A stretch of 64,000 nt of DNA from an uncultured Pseudomonadota bacterium. GTDB lineage: Bacteria > Pseudomonadota > Alphaproteobacteria > Rs-D84. Below the pieces are notes generated by a model, which worked only from the letters and a program-made list of their open reading frames with translations, searched no databases and was not told the DNA's origin. The stretch lies in the NCBI GenBank assembly GCA_902762295.1, contig CACWNX010000001.1, positions 400,702 to 464,701 on the forward strand, given 5' to 3'. Shown piece by piece: positions 54,029-63,372 of this stretch. Positions within the stretch are counted from its first letter, which is position 1. Every line of letters begins with the position of its first letter. Made by a program: the position numbers and the translations under genes.

Positions 54029-56428
54029 ATGAATATAGAATTGGGGAAAAATATAGCACCGCGCGAAATTGAAACCCGTATCCAGAAATTTTGGGATGAA
54101 AGTAATTTTTGGGATAATGATGTCAATTCAAAACAGACACCATTCTGTGTCATGATGCCACCACCGAATGTGACCGGCAATTTGCATATGGGGCATGCGT
54201 TAGATAATGTTATGACCGATATCATTTGTCGGTATAAACGCATGTGCGGATTTGATGTATTGTGGCAGCCAGGAACAGACCATGCATCTATTGCGACCCA
54301 ATTGTTGGTTGAACGTGATTTATCAAAACGTGGAATAAATCCGCATACATTGTCATTGAATGAAAAATTAGATGCCGCATGGAAATGGAAAGCGGATAAA
54401 GGCGGTCAAATATTAAACCAATTGCACATACTGGGTGTGACACCGGTTTGGAAACGTGAACGGTTTACAATGGACGAAGGTCTGTCACGCGCGGTGACGG
54501 GGTTATTTGTTAAAATGTACAACGAAGGTTTAATATATCGTGAAAAACGCCTTGTTAATTGGTGCCCGAAACAACAGACATCTGTTTCCGATTTAGAAGT
54601 GGAAACACGCGAAGAACACGGTAAGTTTTATTACTTTAACTATCCTTTGGCGGACGGTGGTTTCATTGAAATTGCGACAACACGTCCCGAAACTCTGTTC
54701 GGTGATGCGGCAATTGCAGTTCATCCAGAAAATGAAAAGTTGAAACACCTTATTGGTAAACGCGCAATTATTCCGTTAACAGATATTGAAATTCCAATTA
54801 TTGGTGATGTTCATGCGGACCCAGAAAAAGGAACAGGCGCGGTTAAAATTACACCGGCGCATGACTTTGACGACTATGAGGTTGGGCTTCGTCATAACCT
54901 TGCCCCGGTTTGTATTTTAACATCCGATGCTAAGATGATAAGTGCCGCACCTGTGCCAGAAAAATATTGGGGTATGGATAGATATGTTGCACGCAAGGCG
55001 GTTATTGAAGATATCGAGGCTGCGGGTTTAATTACAAAAATAGAAGACAAAATTATCCCGACACCATATTCTGAACGTGGCGGTGTGCCGGTTGAACCAA
55101 TGTTGACAATGCAATGGTTTGTTGATGCCGAAAAATTGGCACGGCCAGTTATCGCCGCGGTAGAATCTGGCAAAGTCCAGTTCTTGCCTGAACATCGTTA
55201 TAATTTGTTTATGTCATGGATGAAAAATATTCGCCCATGGACAATTTCGCGTCAACTGTGGTGGGGACATCATATTCCGGCATGGTATGATACCGATGGC
55301 AATGTATATGTTGCAGAAACCGAAGCGGCGGCGGTTAAACAATCGGGCGGCAAACAACTTACACGTGACCCAGATGTTCTGGACACTTGGTTTTCATCGG
55401 GACTGTGGCCGTTTTCAACATTGGGTTGGCCAGATGAAACACCGGAATTAAAACGTTATTACCCCACAGATCTGTTATATACCGGTGCAGATATTATCTT
55501 CTTTTGGGTTGCGCGTATGATGATGATGGGAATGTATGTTATGGGCGATATTCCAATCAAGACCGTGAATTTTCATGGTTTAGTTCGTGATGCCAAGGGG
55601 CAAAAGATGTCCAAAACCAAGGGAAACGGTGTGGATCCGTTGGATGCGGTGGAAAAATTTGGTGCCGATGCATTGCGTTACTTTGTATCGACTGCGCCAA
55701 TTGGAACCGATATTCGTTACAGTGAAGAAGAAGTTAAACGTGGTTCAAAATTACTGACAAAAATTTGGAATGCGGCAAAATATGTTTTGATGAATTTGTC
55801 AGATTTTGAACCGACAGGCATCATACCACCGGTTGTGAATCGTCCAATTGAAGATCGTTGGATTTTATCTGAACTGAATAAAACTATTGCCGAAGTTCGC
55901 AAAAACCTTGATAAGTATGATACTTTCAATGCACGCAGTGCGATAGATGCGTTCTTTTACGATATGTTTTGTGACCAGTATTTAGAATTTATCAAAGATC
56001 GTTTCTGGTCACCAGAAAAGTATGGCGCGGAATCAAAACTCGCGGCCCAATGGACACTGTGGACGGTATTGCGTGCAATAATTGGATTGTATGCGCCGTT
56101 TATTCCGTTCCTGACCGAAGAATTATGGCAAAAGATATATCAACCATACGAGGGTGGAAAAACATTACATTTAACCGAATATCCATCGGTAAAGCCCGAA
56201 TATGATACCGATGTATCTGATATGCAATATGCGATTGACACAATTCATACAGTGCGCGGCTTGCGCACCGAACGCAAGATTGGAAATGGTGCAAAACTTG
56301 AAACATTAACCGTTTTGCGTGATGTGCCGGAATCATTATATGAACTTATAAAATCGGCGGCGCGGGCAAACGAAATTATCGTTGGCGATTCTGTTGACTT
56401 TGTTGTCGCACCAACAGAGGCAAAATAA
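54029..56428 (+). CDS. valS: valyl-tRNA synthetase
   Basis: A 799-aa class I synthetase that charges tRNA-Val. The HIGH motif is HMGH inside PPPNVTGNLHMGHALDN. The editing domain follows (TTRPETLFGD), then DVLDTWFSSGLWPFSTLGWPD and the KMSKS-type motif KMSKTKGN. The anticodon-binding domain runs to the end. The C-terminal coiled coil that many bacterial ValRS enzymes carry (E. coli has 951 residues) appears to be missing, giving a short form like that of some reduced alphaproteobacteria. The ATG overlaps no other gene, and ribosome site AAGGGAT precedes it. The thioesterase gene follows by 1 base. Confidence 0.96.
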   Translation: MNIELGKNIAPREIETRIQKFWDESNFWDNDVNSKQTPFCVMMPPPNVTGNLHMGHALDNVMTDIICRYKRMCGFDVLWQPGTDHASIATQLLVERDLSKRGINPHTLSLNEKLDAAWKWKADKGGQILNQLHILGVTPVWKRERFTMDEGLSRAVTGLFVKMYNEGLIYREKRLVNWCPKQQTSVSDLEVETREEHGKFYYFNYPLADGGFIEIATTRPETLFGDAAIAVHPENEKLKHLIGKRAIIPLTDIEIPIIGDVHADPEKGTGAVKITPAHDFDDYEVGLRHNLAPVCILTSDAKMISAAPVPEKYWGMDRYVARKAVIEDIEAAGLITKIEDKIIPTPYSERGGVPVEPMLTMQWFVDAEKLARPVIAAVESGKVQFLPEHRYNLFMSWMKNIRPWTISRQLWWGHHIPAWYDTDGNVYVAETEAAAVKQSGGKQLTRDPDVLDTWFSSGLWPFSTLGWPDETPELKRYYPTDLLYTGADIIFFWVARMMMMGMYVMGDIPIKTVNFHGLVRDAKGQKMSKTKGNGVDPLDAVEKFGADALRYFVSTAPIGTDIRYSEEEVKRGSKLLTKIWNAAKYVLMNLSDFEPTGIIPPVVNRPIEDRWILSELNKTIAEVRKNLDKYDTFNARSAIDAFFYDMFCDQYLEFIKDRFWSPEKYGAESKLAAQWTLWTVLRAIIGLYAPFIPFLTEELWQKIYQPYEGGKTLHLTEYPSVKPEYDTDVSDMQYAIDTIHTVRGLRTERKIGNGAKLETLTVLRDVPESLYELIKSAARANEIIVGDSVDFVVAPTEAK

Positions 56429-56429
56429 C

Positions 56430-57170
56430 ATGTCCGATTCTAAATTGGTTATAAAACGTGAATTGCAAACTTATCAATGTGACAGGTATGGCAATATGCG
56501 TCCCGGGATTCTGATGAATGAACTCCAGGGTATGGGCGACACACATGCCGAAATGTTGGGCTGTGGCCGGACATTTATCCATGAAACTAATGTTGGTTGG
56601 GTCGTCACACATTACTTGGTAGATATTGTCAAGATGCCCCATAATGGCGAAATTTTAGAATATTCAACATGGCCGGCGGCTCATGATAATTTGCGTGCAT
56701 TACGCGACTTTGAAATTCGTAAAGAAAACGGCGAATTGTTGGTTCGTGCAACATCACAGTGGGTTTTGTTTGATTTGGCGAATCGGCGAATTGTTCGTAT
56801 AGACGATTGGGTAAAGCATAACCCGTGGCCTGCGGACATGCCGCGTGCATATGACCGGAAATTTGAAAAGTTCCCCGATTTTGAATCGGAAAAGACGCAC
56901 GTGTTCAAATGCCGGTTCGATGACATAGATGAAAACCAACATATAAACAATGCGGTCTATGCCGTGTGGGCAACAGAAAGCACGGGTTACGAATATCGCA
57001 ATACACATAAATTACGCGGTATAGAATTAAACTATAAACACGAAATCGCACCCGAAACCCCCGATGTTTCCATAGATGTTAAGATTGATGGATTAACAAC
57101 ATATCATCGTATTCGCACAAATGGCGACACCGAAAATGCGCAAATCGTGTGTTTCTGGGAAAAAATTTAG
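56430..57170 (+). CDS. acyl-ACP thioesterase (FatA/FatB family)
   Basis: A 246-aa double-hotdog protein that hydrolyses acyl-ACP to release free fatty acids. The first hotdog (about 1-130) holds the helix NELQGMGDTHAEMLG and a TWP segment; the second (about 150-246) contains DENQHINNAVYAVW, the conserved D/N-x-N-x-H-x-NN motif. The start is set at ATG 56430, 1 base after the valS stop, with AGAGG inside valS as ribosome site. The family is typical of plants and Gram-positive or anaerobic bacteria, and its presence in an alphaproteobacterium suggests transfer or a role in fatty-acid supply. Confidence 0.85.
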   Translation: MSDSKLVIKRELQTYQCDRYGNMRPGILMNELQGMGDTHAEMLGCGRTFIHETNVGWVVTHYLVDIVKMPHNGEILEYSTWPAAHDNLRALRDFEIRKENGELLVRATSQWVLFDLANRRIVRIDDWVKHNPWPADMPRAYDRKFEKFPDFESEKTHVFKCRFDDIDENQHINNAVYAVWATESTGYEYRNTHKLRGIELNYKHEIAPETPDVSIDVKIDGLTTYHRIRTNGDTENAQIVCFWEKI

Positions 57171-57200
57171 TAAAAAAAATACCAACAATTCGTTGGTACG
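57171..57200 (-). terminator. terminator of the tail-fibre-like gene
   Basis: On the minus strand GTACCAAC-GAATT-GTTGGTAT continues into eight T residues. It lies between the convergent thioesterase and tail-fibre-like genes. Confidence 0.75.
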
Positions 57201-57219
57201 AACCAAGCATAAAATTGTT

Positions 57220-57777
57220 TTATTGAATCCAAACTTCTACAAATGATGTTGGGGTATTTGTGCTTGGGGCACCTGATGCGACCGGCAATTTTATATATCC
57301 CGCCGACACATTTGCATTCGCATCATTACCGGTATAGGTTAAAACCTGGCCATTTGCAACGGTTGCGGGTTTTGTTTGCTTGTCGCCGAAGCCATTAACT
57401 GCGACATCGGTTGTTGTACCGTTCGTGTTAACTGCGACCGTACCTGCAGTAGTACCCGTAGCAACACTTCGAACCCCACTGTTCGTGAAATTAGTCCCAG
57501 TTAAAGCGACACCATCGCTTCCTGTATATTGGGTATCAGTAAATACAGCATTTGCAGGAACGGAAGCACCCAATGTATATGTAGTCGCAGTAGCGGTACC
57601 ATCAGATGCAACATATACCGGTTGTGTCGCCGAACCTACCTGACCACTGTGATTCACAAATGTATCATCAACATAGGCCTTGCTTGGAACGACTGCATCG
57701 GTTGCAAACGAAAAACGCGGAGACACCACCGCCAGTGTCAGCACTGTAAATAGGCTAATTCTCCGCAAAAAATACAT
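57220..57777 (-). CDS. exported protein with phage tail-fibre-like beta repeats
   Basis: A 185-aa protein with a signal peptide (about 1-25). The mature part reads like the shaft or linker of a phage tail fibre: SKAYVDDTFVNHSGQ, GSATQPVYVASDGTATATTY, LGASVPANAVFTDTQY, then Thr/Gly/Asn-rich strands and a C-terminal VEVWIQ. Such segments usually occur in phage structural proteins, which lack signal peptides, so this looks like a domesticated surface protein. No phage genes surround it. A minus-strand hairpin with a T run at 57884-57930 lies in its upstream region. Confidence 0.65.
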   Translation of the reverse strand: MYFLRRISLFTVLTLAVVSPRFSFATDAVVPSKAYVDDTFVNHSGQVGSATQPVYVASDGTATATTYTLGASVPANAVFTDTQYTGSDGVALTGTNFTNSGVRSVATGTTAGTVAVNTNGTTTDVAVNGFGDKQTKPATVANGQVLTYTGNDANANVSAGYIKLPVASGAPSTNTPTSFVEVWIQ

Positions 57778-57883
57778 AATTTATGCTCCCTTATCTTGGA
57801 TTATGTATCCTCTCTTACCCCATAAAGTTTAACATAATAACGAAAATTTGTAAACAACAAAAACATATTAAATTGAAAATTTT

Positions 57884-57930
57884 TCAAAAAAACGGTGGTA
57901 TAAACAATTTTACCTGTCTTTACCACCGTT
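57884..57930 (-). promoter_or_regulatory. minus-strand hairpin with T run in the leader of the tail-fibre-like gene
   Basis: AACGGTGGTA at 57891-57900 pairs perfectly with TACCACCGTT at 57921-57930 around a 20-base loop. Read on the minus strand the stem is followed by a run of seven T. It stands about 110 bases upstream of the gene at 57220-57777, so it could be an attenuator or the end of an unannotated minus-strand RNA. The rest of 57778-58071 holds no gene; ppdK's ribosome site AAAAGGAG is at its end. Confidence 0.55.
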
Positions 57931-58071
57931 CAGTTGTTTGTTGTGTTGTTTGTATGGGTAATATTATATCAGAAAACACCACTTTTTAAAACAAAAAAAT
58001 TTTTCATTGCAATTAAGATATTTTTCGTGAAAAATGTGCGCGCCAAAAACAATAAAACAAAAGGAGAAACC

Positions 58072-60729
58072 ATGAGTGATAAATGGGTTTATACTTTCGG
58101 AAATGGTCATGCCGAAGGTCGCGCCGATATGCGAAATCTGCTTGGTGGCAAGGGTGCCAATCTTGCAGAAATGAATTTGGTTGGATTACCGGTGCCGGCA
58201 GGATTTACCGTCACTACCGAAGTTTGTACATATTACTATGATAACAACCAAACATATCCGTCAGATTTAATGGACCAGGTTCGTGCCGGAATTGCACATA
58301 TTGAAAACATCATGGGCAAAAAGTTTGCAGATGAAGAAAATCCATTGCTGGTTTCGGTACGCAGTGGCGCACGTGTTTCTATGCCGGGTATGATGGATAC
58401 CGTTTTGAATCTTGGGTTGAACGATAAAACAGTTTTGGCATTGGCCAAAATTTCGGGCAACGAACGATTCGCATACGATTCGTACCGTCGCTTTATCATG
58501 ATGTTCAGCGATGTTGTATTGGGCGCAGATATTGATTTGTTTGAACACACATTGGAAAAAATGAAAGAATCCAAAGGATATAAAGTTGATACAGAATTGA
58601 CCGCCGATGATTTAAAAGAATTGGTTGAACAATTCAAAGAAATTGGTGTCAAAATTGGTAAAGTATTCCCCCAGGATCCATGGGAACAGTTAAAACTTGG
58701 TATCGGCGCAGTGTTCGGTTCGTGGATGAGCAAAAAGGCAATCACATACCGCAAACTGAACAATATTCCGGGCGATTGGGGAACCGCAGTTAATGTCCAG
58801 GCAATGGTGTTTGGTAATTCGGGCGACGACAGCGCAACCGGTGTTTGCTTTAGCCGTGACCCCGCAACCGGTGAAAACAAATATTATGGTGAATATTTGA
58901 TAAATGCCCAGGGTGAAGATGTTGTTGCCGGTATTCGTACCCCCCAGCCAATGAGCAAAGATGATTCCGGTCGTGTATCGCTAGAAGAAGCAATGCCAAA
59001 TGTATATAAAGAACTGTGCGATGTTCGTGAAAAATTGGAAAAGCATTATAAAGATATGCAAGACATGGAATTCACAATTGAACATGGCAAACTTTGGATG
59101 TTGCAATGCCGTAATGGTAAACGTACGGCGGCGGCGGCGGTTCGTATGGCGGTTGAAATGGTGAATGAAGGACTGTTAACCAAAGAAGAAGCAATTTTGC
59201 GTGTTGGTGCCGACCAATTAAACCACTTGTTGCATCCAATGTTGGACCCCAAGGCAGAAAAGAAAGTTATTGCGACCGGATTGCCGGCATCCCCAGGTGC
59301 GGCGGTAGGTATGGCGGTATTTAATGCCGAAGATGCCGAAAAATGGGCGGCAGATGGCAAAAAAGTAATGCTTATTCGTATTGAAACATCACCCGAAGAT
59401 ATTGCGGGCATGAATGCGGCCCAGGGTGTGATTACTGCACGCGGTGGGATGACATCGCACGCGGCGGTGGTTGCGCGTGGTATGGGAACACCATGTGTGT
59501 CCGGTTCGGCAGATATCAAAATTGATTATGAAACAAAAACAATGAAAACCACCGGCGGTGATGTTATTCACGAAGGTGATTGGGTTTCAATTGATGGTGC
59601 CAAGGGTCAAATTATTGCCGGTGCGGTACCAACTGTGTCGGTTGAATTGACCGGTAATTTCGGAACGCTGATGCAGTGGGTTGATGAAATCAAAACATTG
59701 ACGGTCAAGGCAAATGCCGAAACACCCAAAGATGCGAAACAGGCGCGCGATTTCGGTGCCGAAGGTATTGGATTGGCGCGTACAGAACATATGTTCTTTG
59801 ACCCATCGCGTATCCAAGATATGAGAGAGATGATTTTGGCAGATGACGAAGCCGGTCGTCGTACTGCGTTGGCAAAACTGTTGCCATACCAGAAAGCAGA
59901 CTTTGTTGAACTGTTCAAAATCATGGATGGCCTGCCTGTGACAATTCGTTTGATTGACCCGCCATTACACGAATTTTTACCACATACCGATGCAGATATT
60001 GCCGAATTGGCGGCGCACATTGGTAAACCGGTGGAATTTGTAAAGGCGCGTGCCGAGGCATTGCACGAACAAAACCCAATGTTGGGACATCGTGGATGCA
60101 GACTTGCAATTACATATCCAGAAATCTGCGAAATGCAGACACGCGCAATATTATCGGCGGCACTGGAATGCAAGCGGGCGGGTGTTTCTGTTCATCCAGA
60201 AATAGAAGTTCCACTGGTCGGTTCCAAGAAAGAGGTCGATATTGTTAAATCGGTGATAGATGCGACCGCGAACGCATTGTTTGCCGAAACCGGCGAAAGT
60301 ATTGAATATACCGTCGGTTCAATGATTGAATTGCCACGTGCGGCGGTTCTTGCTAATGAAATCGCCGAAAGTTGCGAATTCTTTGAATTTGGAACAAACG
60401 ATTTGACCCAGACAACACTTGGAATGTCGCGCGATGATACTGGTAAAATTCTGGACGAATATCGTGCGCGCGGTATCTATGTAGCAGATCCATTTGCATC
60501 CGTTGACCAACTGGGTGTTGGTTTGTTGATTAAGGACGCTGTTGCCAAGGCACGTGCGACCAAGGGTGATAAAATCCACCTTGGGGTGTGTGGCGAACAT
60601 GGTGGCGACCCAGAGTCCATAGAATTTTTCCATAAATGTGGATTTAATTCTGTGTCGTGCAGTCCGTTCCGTGTGCCAATCGCGCGATTGGCGGCGGCCC
60701 AGGCGGCGGTTAAATTTCCACGCAAATAA
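58072..60729 (+). CDS. ppdK: pyruvate, phosphate dikinase
   Basis: An 885-aa enzyme that interconverts pyruvate, ATP and Pi with phosphoenolpyruvate, AMP and PPi. ATG 58072 follows AAAAGGAG. The N-terminal ATP-grasp domain starts GGKGANLAEM; the phosphohistidine domain has GGMTSHAAVVARGMGTPCV with catalytic His463; the C-terminal PEP/pyruvate barrel has GIGLARTEHMF, GTNDLTQTTLG and a CGEHGGDP segment with the catalytic Cys. The length is normal. In bacteria with PPi-based glycolysis it replaces or complements pyruvate kinase, fitting an anaerobic or microaerobic gut lifestyle (inference). Confidence 0.97.
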   Translation: MSDKWVYTFGNGHAEGRADMRNLLGGKGANLAEMNLVGLPVPAGFTVTTEVCTYYYDNNQTYPSDLMDQVRAGIAHIENIMGKKFADEENPLLVSVRSGARVSMPGMMDTVLNLGLNDKTVLALAKISGNERFAYDSYRRFIMMFSDVVLGADIDLFEHTLEKMKESKGYKVDTELTADDLKELVEQFKEIGVKIGKVFPQDPWEQLKLGIGAVFGSWMSKKAITYRKLNNIPGDWGTAVNVQAMVFGNSGDDSATGVCFSRDPATGENKYYGEYLINAQGEDVVAGIRTPQPMSKDDSGRVSLEEAMPNVYKELCDVREKLEKHYKDMQDMEFTIEHGKLWMLQCRNGKRTAAAAVRMAVEMVNEGLLTKEEAILRVGADQLNHLLHPMLDPKAEKKVIATGLPASPGAAVGMAVFNAEDAEKWAADGKKVMLIRIETSPEDIAGMNAAQGVITARGGMTSHAAVVARGMGTPCVSGSADIKIDYETKTMKTTGGDVIHEGDWVSIDGAKGQIIAGAVPTVSVELTGNFGTLMQWVDEIKTLTVKANAETPKDAKQARDFGAEGIGLARTEHMFFDPSRIQDMREMILADDEAGRRTALAKLLPYQKADFVELFKIMDGLPVTIRLIDPPLHEFLPHTDADIAELAAHIGKPVEFVKARAEALHEQNPMLGHRGCRLAITYPEICEMQTRAILSAALECKRAGVSVHPEIEVPLVGSKKEVDIVKSVIDATANALFAETGESIEYTVGSMIELPRAAVLANEIAESCEFFEFGTNDLTQTTLGMSRDDTGKILDEYRARGIYVADPFASVDQLGVGLLIKDAVAKARATKGDKIHLGVCGEHGGDPESIEFFHKCGFNSVSCSPFRVPIARLAAAQAAVKFPRK

Positions 60730-60745
60730 ACATGCGTAAGCAAAA

Positions 60746-60771
60746 AAATGCCCCATAGGGGGCATTTTTTT
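60746..60771. terminator. bidirectional terminator between ppdK and the HTH gene
   Basis: AATGCCCC-ATAG-GGGGCATT stem with A/T runs on both sides. It serves ppdK on the plus strand and the HTH gene on the minus strand, whose stop lies within the T run. Confidence 0.85.
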
Positions 60772-61012
60772 ACCGATTTGGTTTGTCGTGTGGCAAGAAC
60801 TTTGCAAATTCCGCCAATGTTAATCCTGTTGCATCCAACACGCATGCTAGTGTATATGTTGATGGCCAATGCGGTTGACCATACTTGTTAAACCGTTTGC
60901 TTTTATTAAATGTTGTTGAATCCAATCCCGCCATCCGCGCCAGACCCGAACATGATACATGTCGCCAATTCGCAACATTTATTATTGCCGTCCAAAGTTC
61001 ATTATGTGTCAT
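60770..61012 (-). CDS. small XRE-like HTH regulator (paralogue of 41089-41340)
   Basis: An 80-aa protein starting at ATG 61012 (ribosome site GGGGGAT). It has the same architecture as 41089-41340: MTHxxLWxAI, helix-turn-helix CSGLARMAGLDSTTFNKSKRF and YGQPHWPSTYTLACVLDATG. It looks like the DNA-binding half of an S24-type repressor without the peptidase. Being in core surroundings, this may be the resident copy, and the one beside tRNA-Gly a mobile relative. Its targets are unknown. Confidence 0.8.
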   Translation of the reverse strand: MTHNELWTAIINVANWRHVSCSGLARMAGLDSTTFNKSKRFNKYGQPHWPSTYTLACVLDATGLTLAEFAKFLPHDKPNR

Positions 61013-61156
61013 ATAATCCCCCCTTTGTTTTTTGTACGCGAATATAATGAACAAAATTGGGAATACTGTCAAAGTGTTCTGGTTTTAATAGAATACAGTC
61101 CCAAAAAACCAGGGGTTATACACAAATGTTCGTAAAAAAACGAATCGCAATGATAA

Positions 61157-62203
61157 CTATCCGATGACTGTATCGGCAATCATTTCCACCGCTTTGTTTT
61201 TTACCAACGATTTTTTTGCCATTTTTTCCAGTCGCAATGGGTTTTCAAATAATTCGGTCAATGTTGCCGTTAACCATTTCGGCGTAAATTTATCCTGAGA
61301 TATTGCGAAACCACCGCCAAGTTTTTCAAAGTTCGCGGCATTGGCGGCCTGGTCCGGGTTTATGTTTAATGGAACCAATATCGCCGGACGACCGATTGTG
61401 GTTAATTCAATAACTGTGCTGGCCCCGCTGCGCCCGATGACCAGGTCTGCATCCGCAATTGCCGATGCCATGTCACGAATAAACGACAATACATTTGCGT
61501 GAATTTTATGTTCGGCATAGAACCGTTGTAATTTTTCAACATTTTCCGGCCGCGTTTGATGTGTGATAAATATTTTTTTGTTTTTCATCCCGGCAATCGC
61601 AACCGGAACAATATCATCTAGTACTTGCGCCCCCAGTGACCCCCCCGTCACCAAGATATGCCCCGCGCCTGGCAACTTTGCACCGGCGCGTTCAATAAAA
61701 TCGTGCCGTACCGGCAACCCGGTATAAACCACGCGCGCACTGGTGTTTTTCGGAATTCCAGTGACATCGTGAAAACTGGTCATCAGGGTTTTTACCCAAC
61801 GCATAGTAAACCGATTCGCGCGACCAATCGCACCGTTTTGTTCGTGCAAAAATGTTGGAATGCGCCAAACATGGGCGGCAAAAACCGCCGGAACCGATGC
61901 GTAGCCACCAAATGCGACAACACGCGCCGGACGTGAAAATGCAAATCGAACAACCAACGCAACCGCCGATACACCAATTTTGAACAGCGCCCACATTTGT
62001 TTAATGCGACTTTTTGCGCCAACACCCGATGCCCAGATATGCACACGGTGCGCGCCCGCCGGTGCAGAATCTGCAACCATTTTCCGCACGCGACCATCGC
62101 ATGAAATTATTACACGATGTCCGCGCGCTACAATTTCCGATGCCACCGCCAATGCAGGAAATACATGTCCACCGGTGCCACCTGTTGCAATCCATATTTT
62201 CAT
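61157..62203 (-). CDS. murG: UDP-GlcNAc--lipid I N-acetylglucosaminyltransferase MurG
   Basis: A 348-aa GT-B enzyme that adds GlcNAc to lipid I to make lipid II at the inner face of the membrane. The start is ATG 62203, after GGGGGTGTG, and gives the conserved N terminus with the GGTGGHVFPA loop. The second glycine loop is GGSLGAQVL, and the UDP-GlcNAc site includes GRSGASTVIEL and a DQAANAANF-type motif. It lies 13 bases after ftsW in the dcw cluster. murC, the usual next gene, is not seen in the 150 bases that separate it from the HTH gene. Confidence 0.96.
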   Translation of the reverse strand: MKIWIATGGTGGHVFPALAVASEIVARGHRVIISCDGRVRKMVADSAPAGAHRVHIWASGVGAKSRIKQMWALFKIGVSAVALVVRFAFSRPARVVAFGGYASVPAVFAAHVWRIPTFLHEQNGAIGRANRFTMRWVKTLMTSFHDVTGIPKNTSARVVYTGLPVRHDFIERAGAKLPGAGHILVTGGSLGAQVLDDIVPVAIAGMKNKKIFITHQTRPENVEKLQRFYAEHKIHANVLSFIRDMASAIADADLVIGRSGASTVIELTTIGRPAILVPLNINPDQAANAANFEKLGGGFAISQDKFTPKWLTATLTELFENPLRLEKMAKKSLVKNKAVEMIADTVIG

Positions 62204-62216
62204 AACACACCCCCGT

Positions 62217-63356
62217 TTATTTCCATTTATCTTCGCGTGTAATTGCCAATGCCATTCCAAACAGCAAGCAGAACCCAACCAACGAACTGCCACCGTATGA
62301 TATAAATGGTAATGTCATTCCTTTTGGCGCAAACAAATGCAATGTTGAAACCAGATTTATACACGACTGAATGCCAAATAATGCCGCCGTTCCACCAAGT
62401 GCATAGAACACAAACCGGTCACGCGCATTCAATGCATCGGTCACCAATAATTTTAATACATAGAGTAATAATGCCAATAACAAACACGCCATTATCGCAC
62501 CCAGGTCTTCTACAATTGCGGCATATATAAAGTCGGTATGTGCATCCGGCAGCGACTGTTTTATAAACGCGTCATCACCACGACCGAACAAACCACCATG
62601 CTGGATAGACTGAACCGATTGGGTCACCTGAAACTTGTCCCCGGTGCCGGTAATAAGCGCATCTATACGATTATGCACATGTGGCATGATATAGTATGCC
62701 AAAACCAACATGCCCCCGGCGGCACCAACCATTCCAAAAAACACCGACCACGGCAGCCCCGCAATTAACAGCATTGTCATCAGCACCCCAAGATATAATA
62801 AACTTGTTCCGACATCTGGATGTTTCCATATAATCCCAAGTGTCGGCAAAAACGCCGCCAGATATGTCCACCAACTGAACCAGCGCAATTTCCATGCATC
62901 TTTGACAACAAACATTTGTTCGCCGAATTTTTTACGCATTTCGGACAAAAACCATGCCGTCAGAATAATAAACCCAGGCTTCATAATATCAGATGGCAAA
63001 ATGTTTACCGGACCAATGGCGACAAATCGCGCAGACCCCTTGATAACATGTGGGGCAACAACCGTCACCGCCAGCAAACAAAACCCAACAATAACATTTA
63101 TTGCCGATAACCCAAGGACGGTTTTTTTATTAAACAAACTTGCCACAAACAATGTTGCAATACCAACAACATAAAACGGCAAAGCCTTGGCAATAAAGAA
63201 ATACCATGGTTGATTTATACGCTCGGCGGCGACACTACCGGCGGATACTGCAAAGACAATTCCAATGCCTATCATCAACAAAACCGTGTACAGCAAACGC
63301 CGGTCTATTTCAAAAAACCAACTGGTCAATCTGCTTTCTTCGGTTCGTCTGAACAT
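62217..63356 (-). CDS. ftsW: peptidoglycan polymerase FtsW
   Basis: A 379-aa SEDS-family glycosyltransferase of the division machinery with about ten membrane helices. The start ATG 63356 is chosen because AAGGCG precedes it; a TTG 24 bases earlier overlaps the mraY end. Conserved features are the GSARFVAIGPVNILPSDIMKPGFI region and the C-terminal PFISYGGSSLV. Its place between mraY and murG marks it as FtsW and not RodA. murD, normally between mraY and ftsW, is absent. Confidence 0.94.
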   Translation of the reverse strand: MFRRTEESRLTSWFFEIDRRLLYTVLLMIGIGIVFAVSAGSVAAERINQPWYFFIAKALPFYVVGIATLFVASLFNKKTVLGLSAINVIVGFCLLAVTVVAPHVIKGSARFVAIGPVNILPSDIMKPGFIILTAWFLSEMRKKFGEQMFVVKDAWKLRWFSWWTYLAAFLPTLGIIWKHPDVGTSLLYLGVLMTMLLIAGLPWSVFFGMVGAAGGMLVLAYYIMPHVHNRIDALITGTGDKFQVTQSVQSIQHGGLFGRGDDAFIKQSLPDAHTDFIYAAIVEDLGAIMACLLLALLLYVLKLLVTDALNARDRFVFYALGGTAALFGIQSCINLVSTLHLFAPKGMTLPFISYGGSSLVGFCLLFGMALAITREDKWK

Positions 63357-63372
63357 TGTTCGCCTTTTTGGT

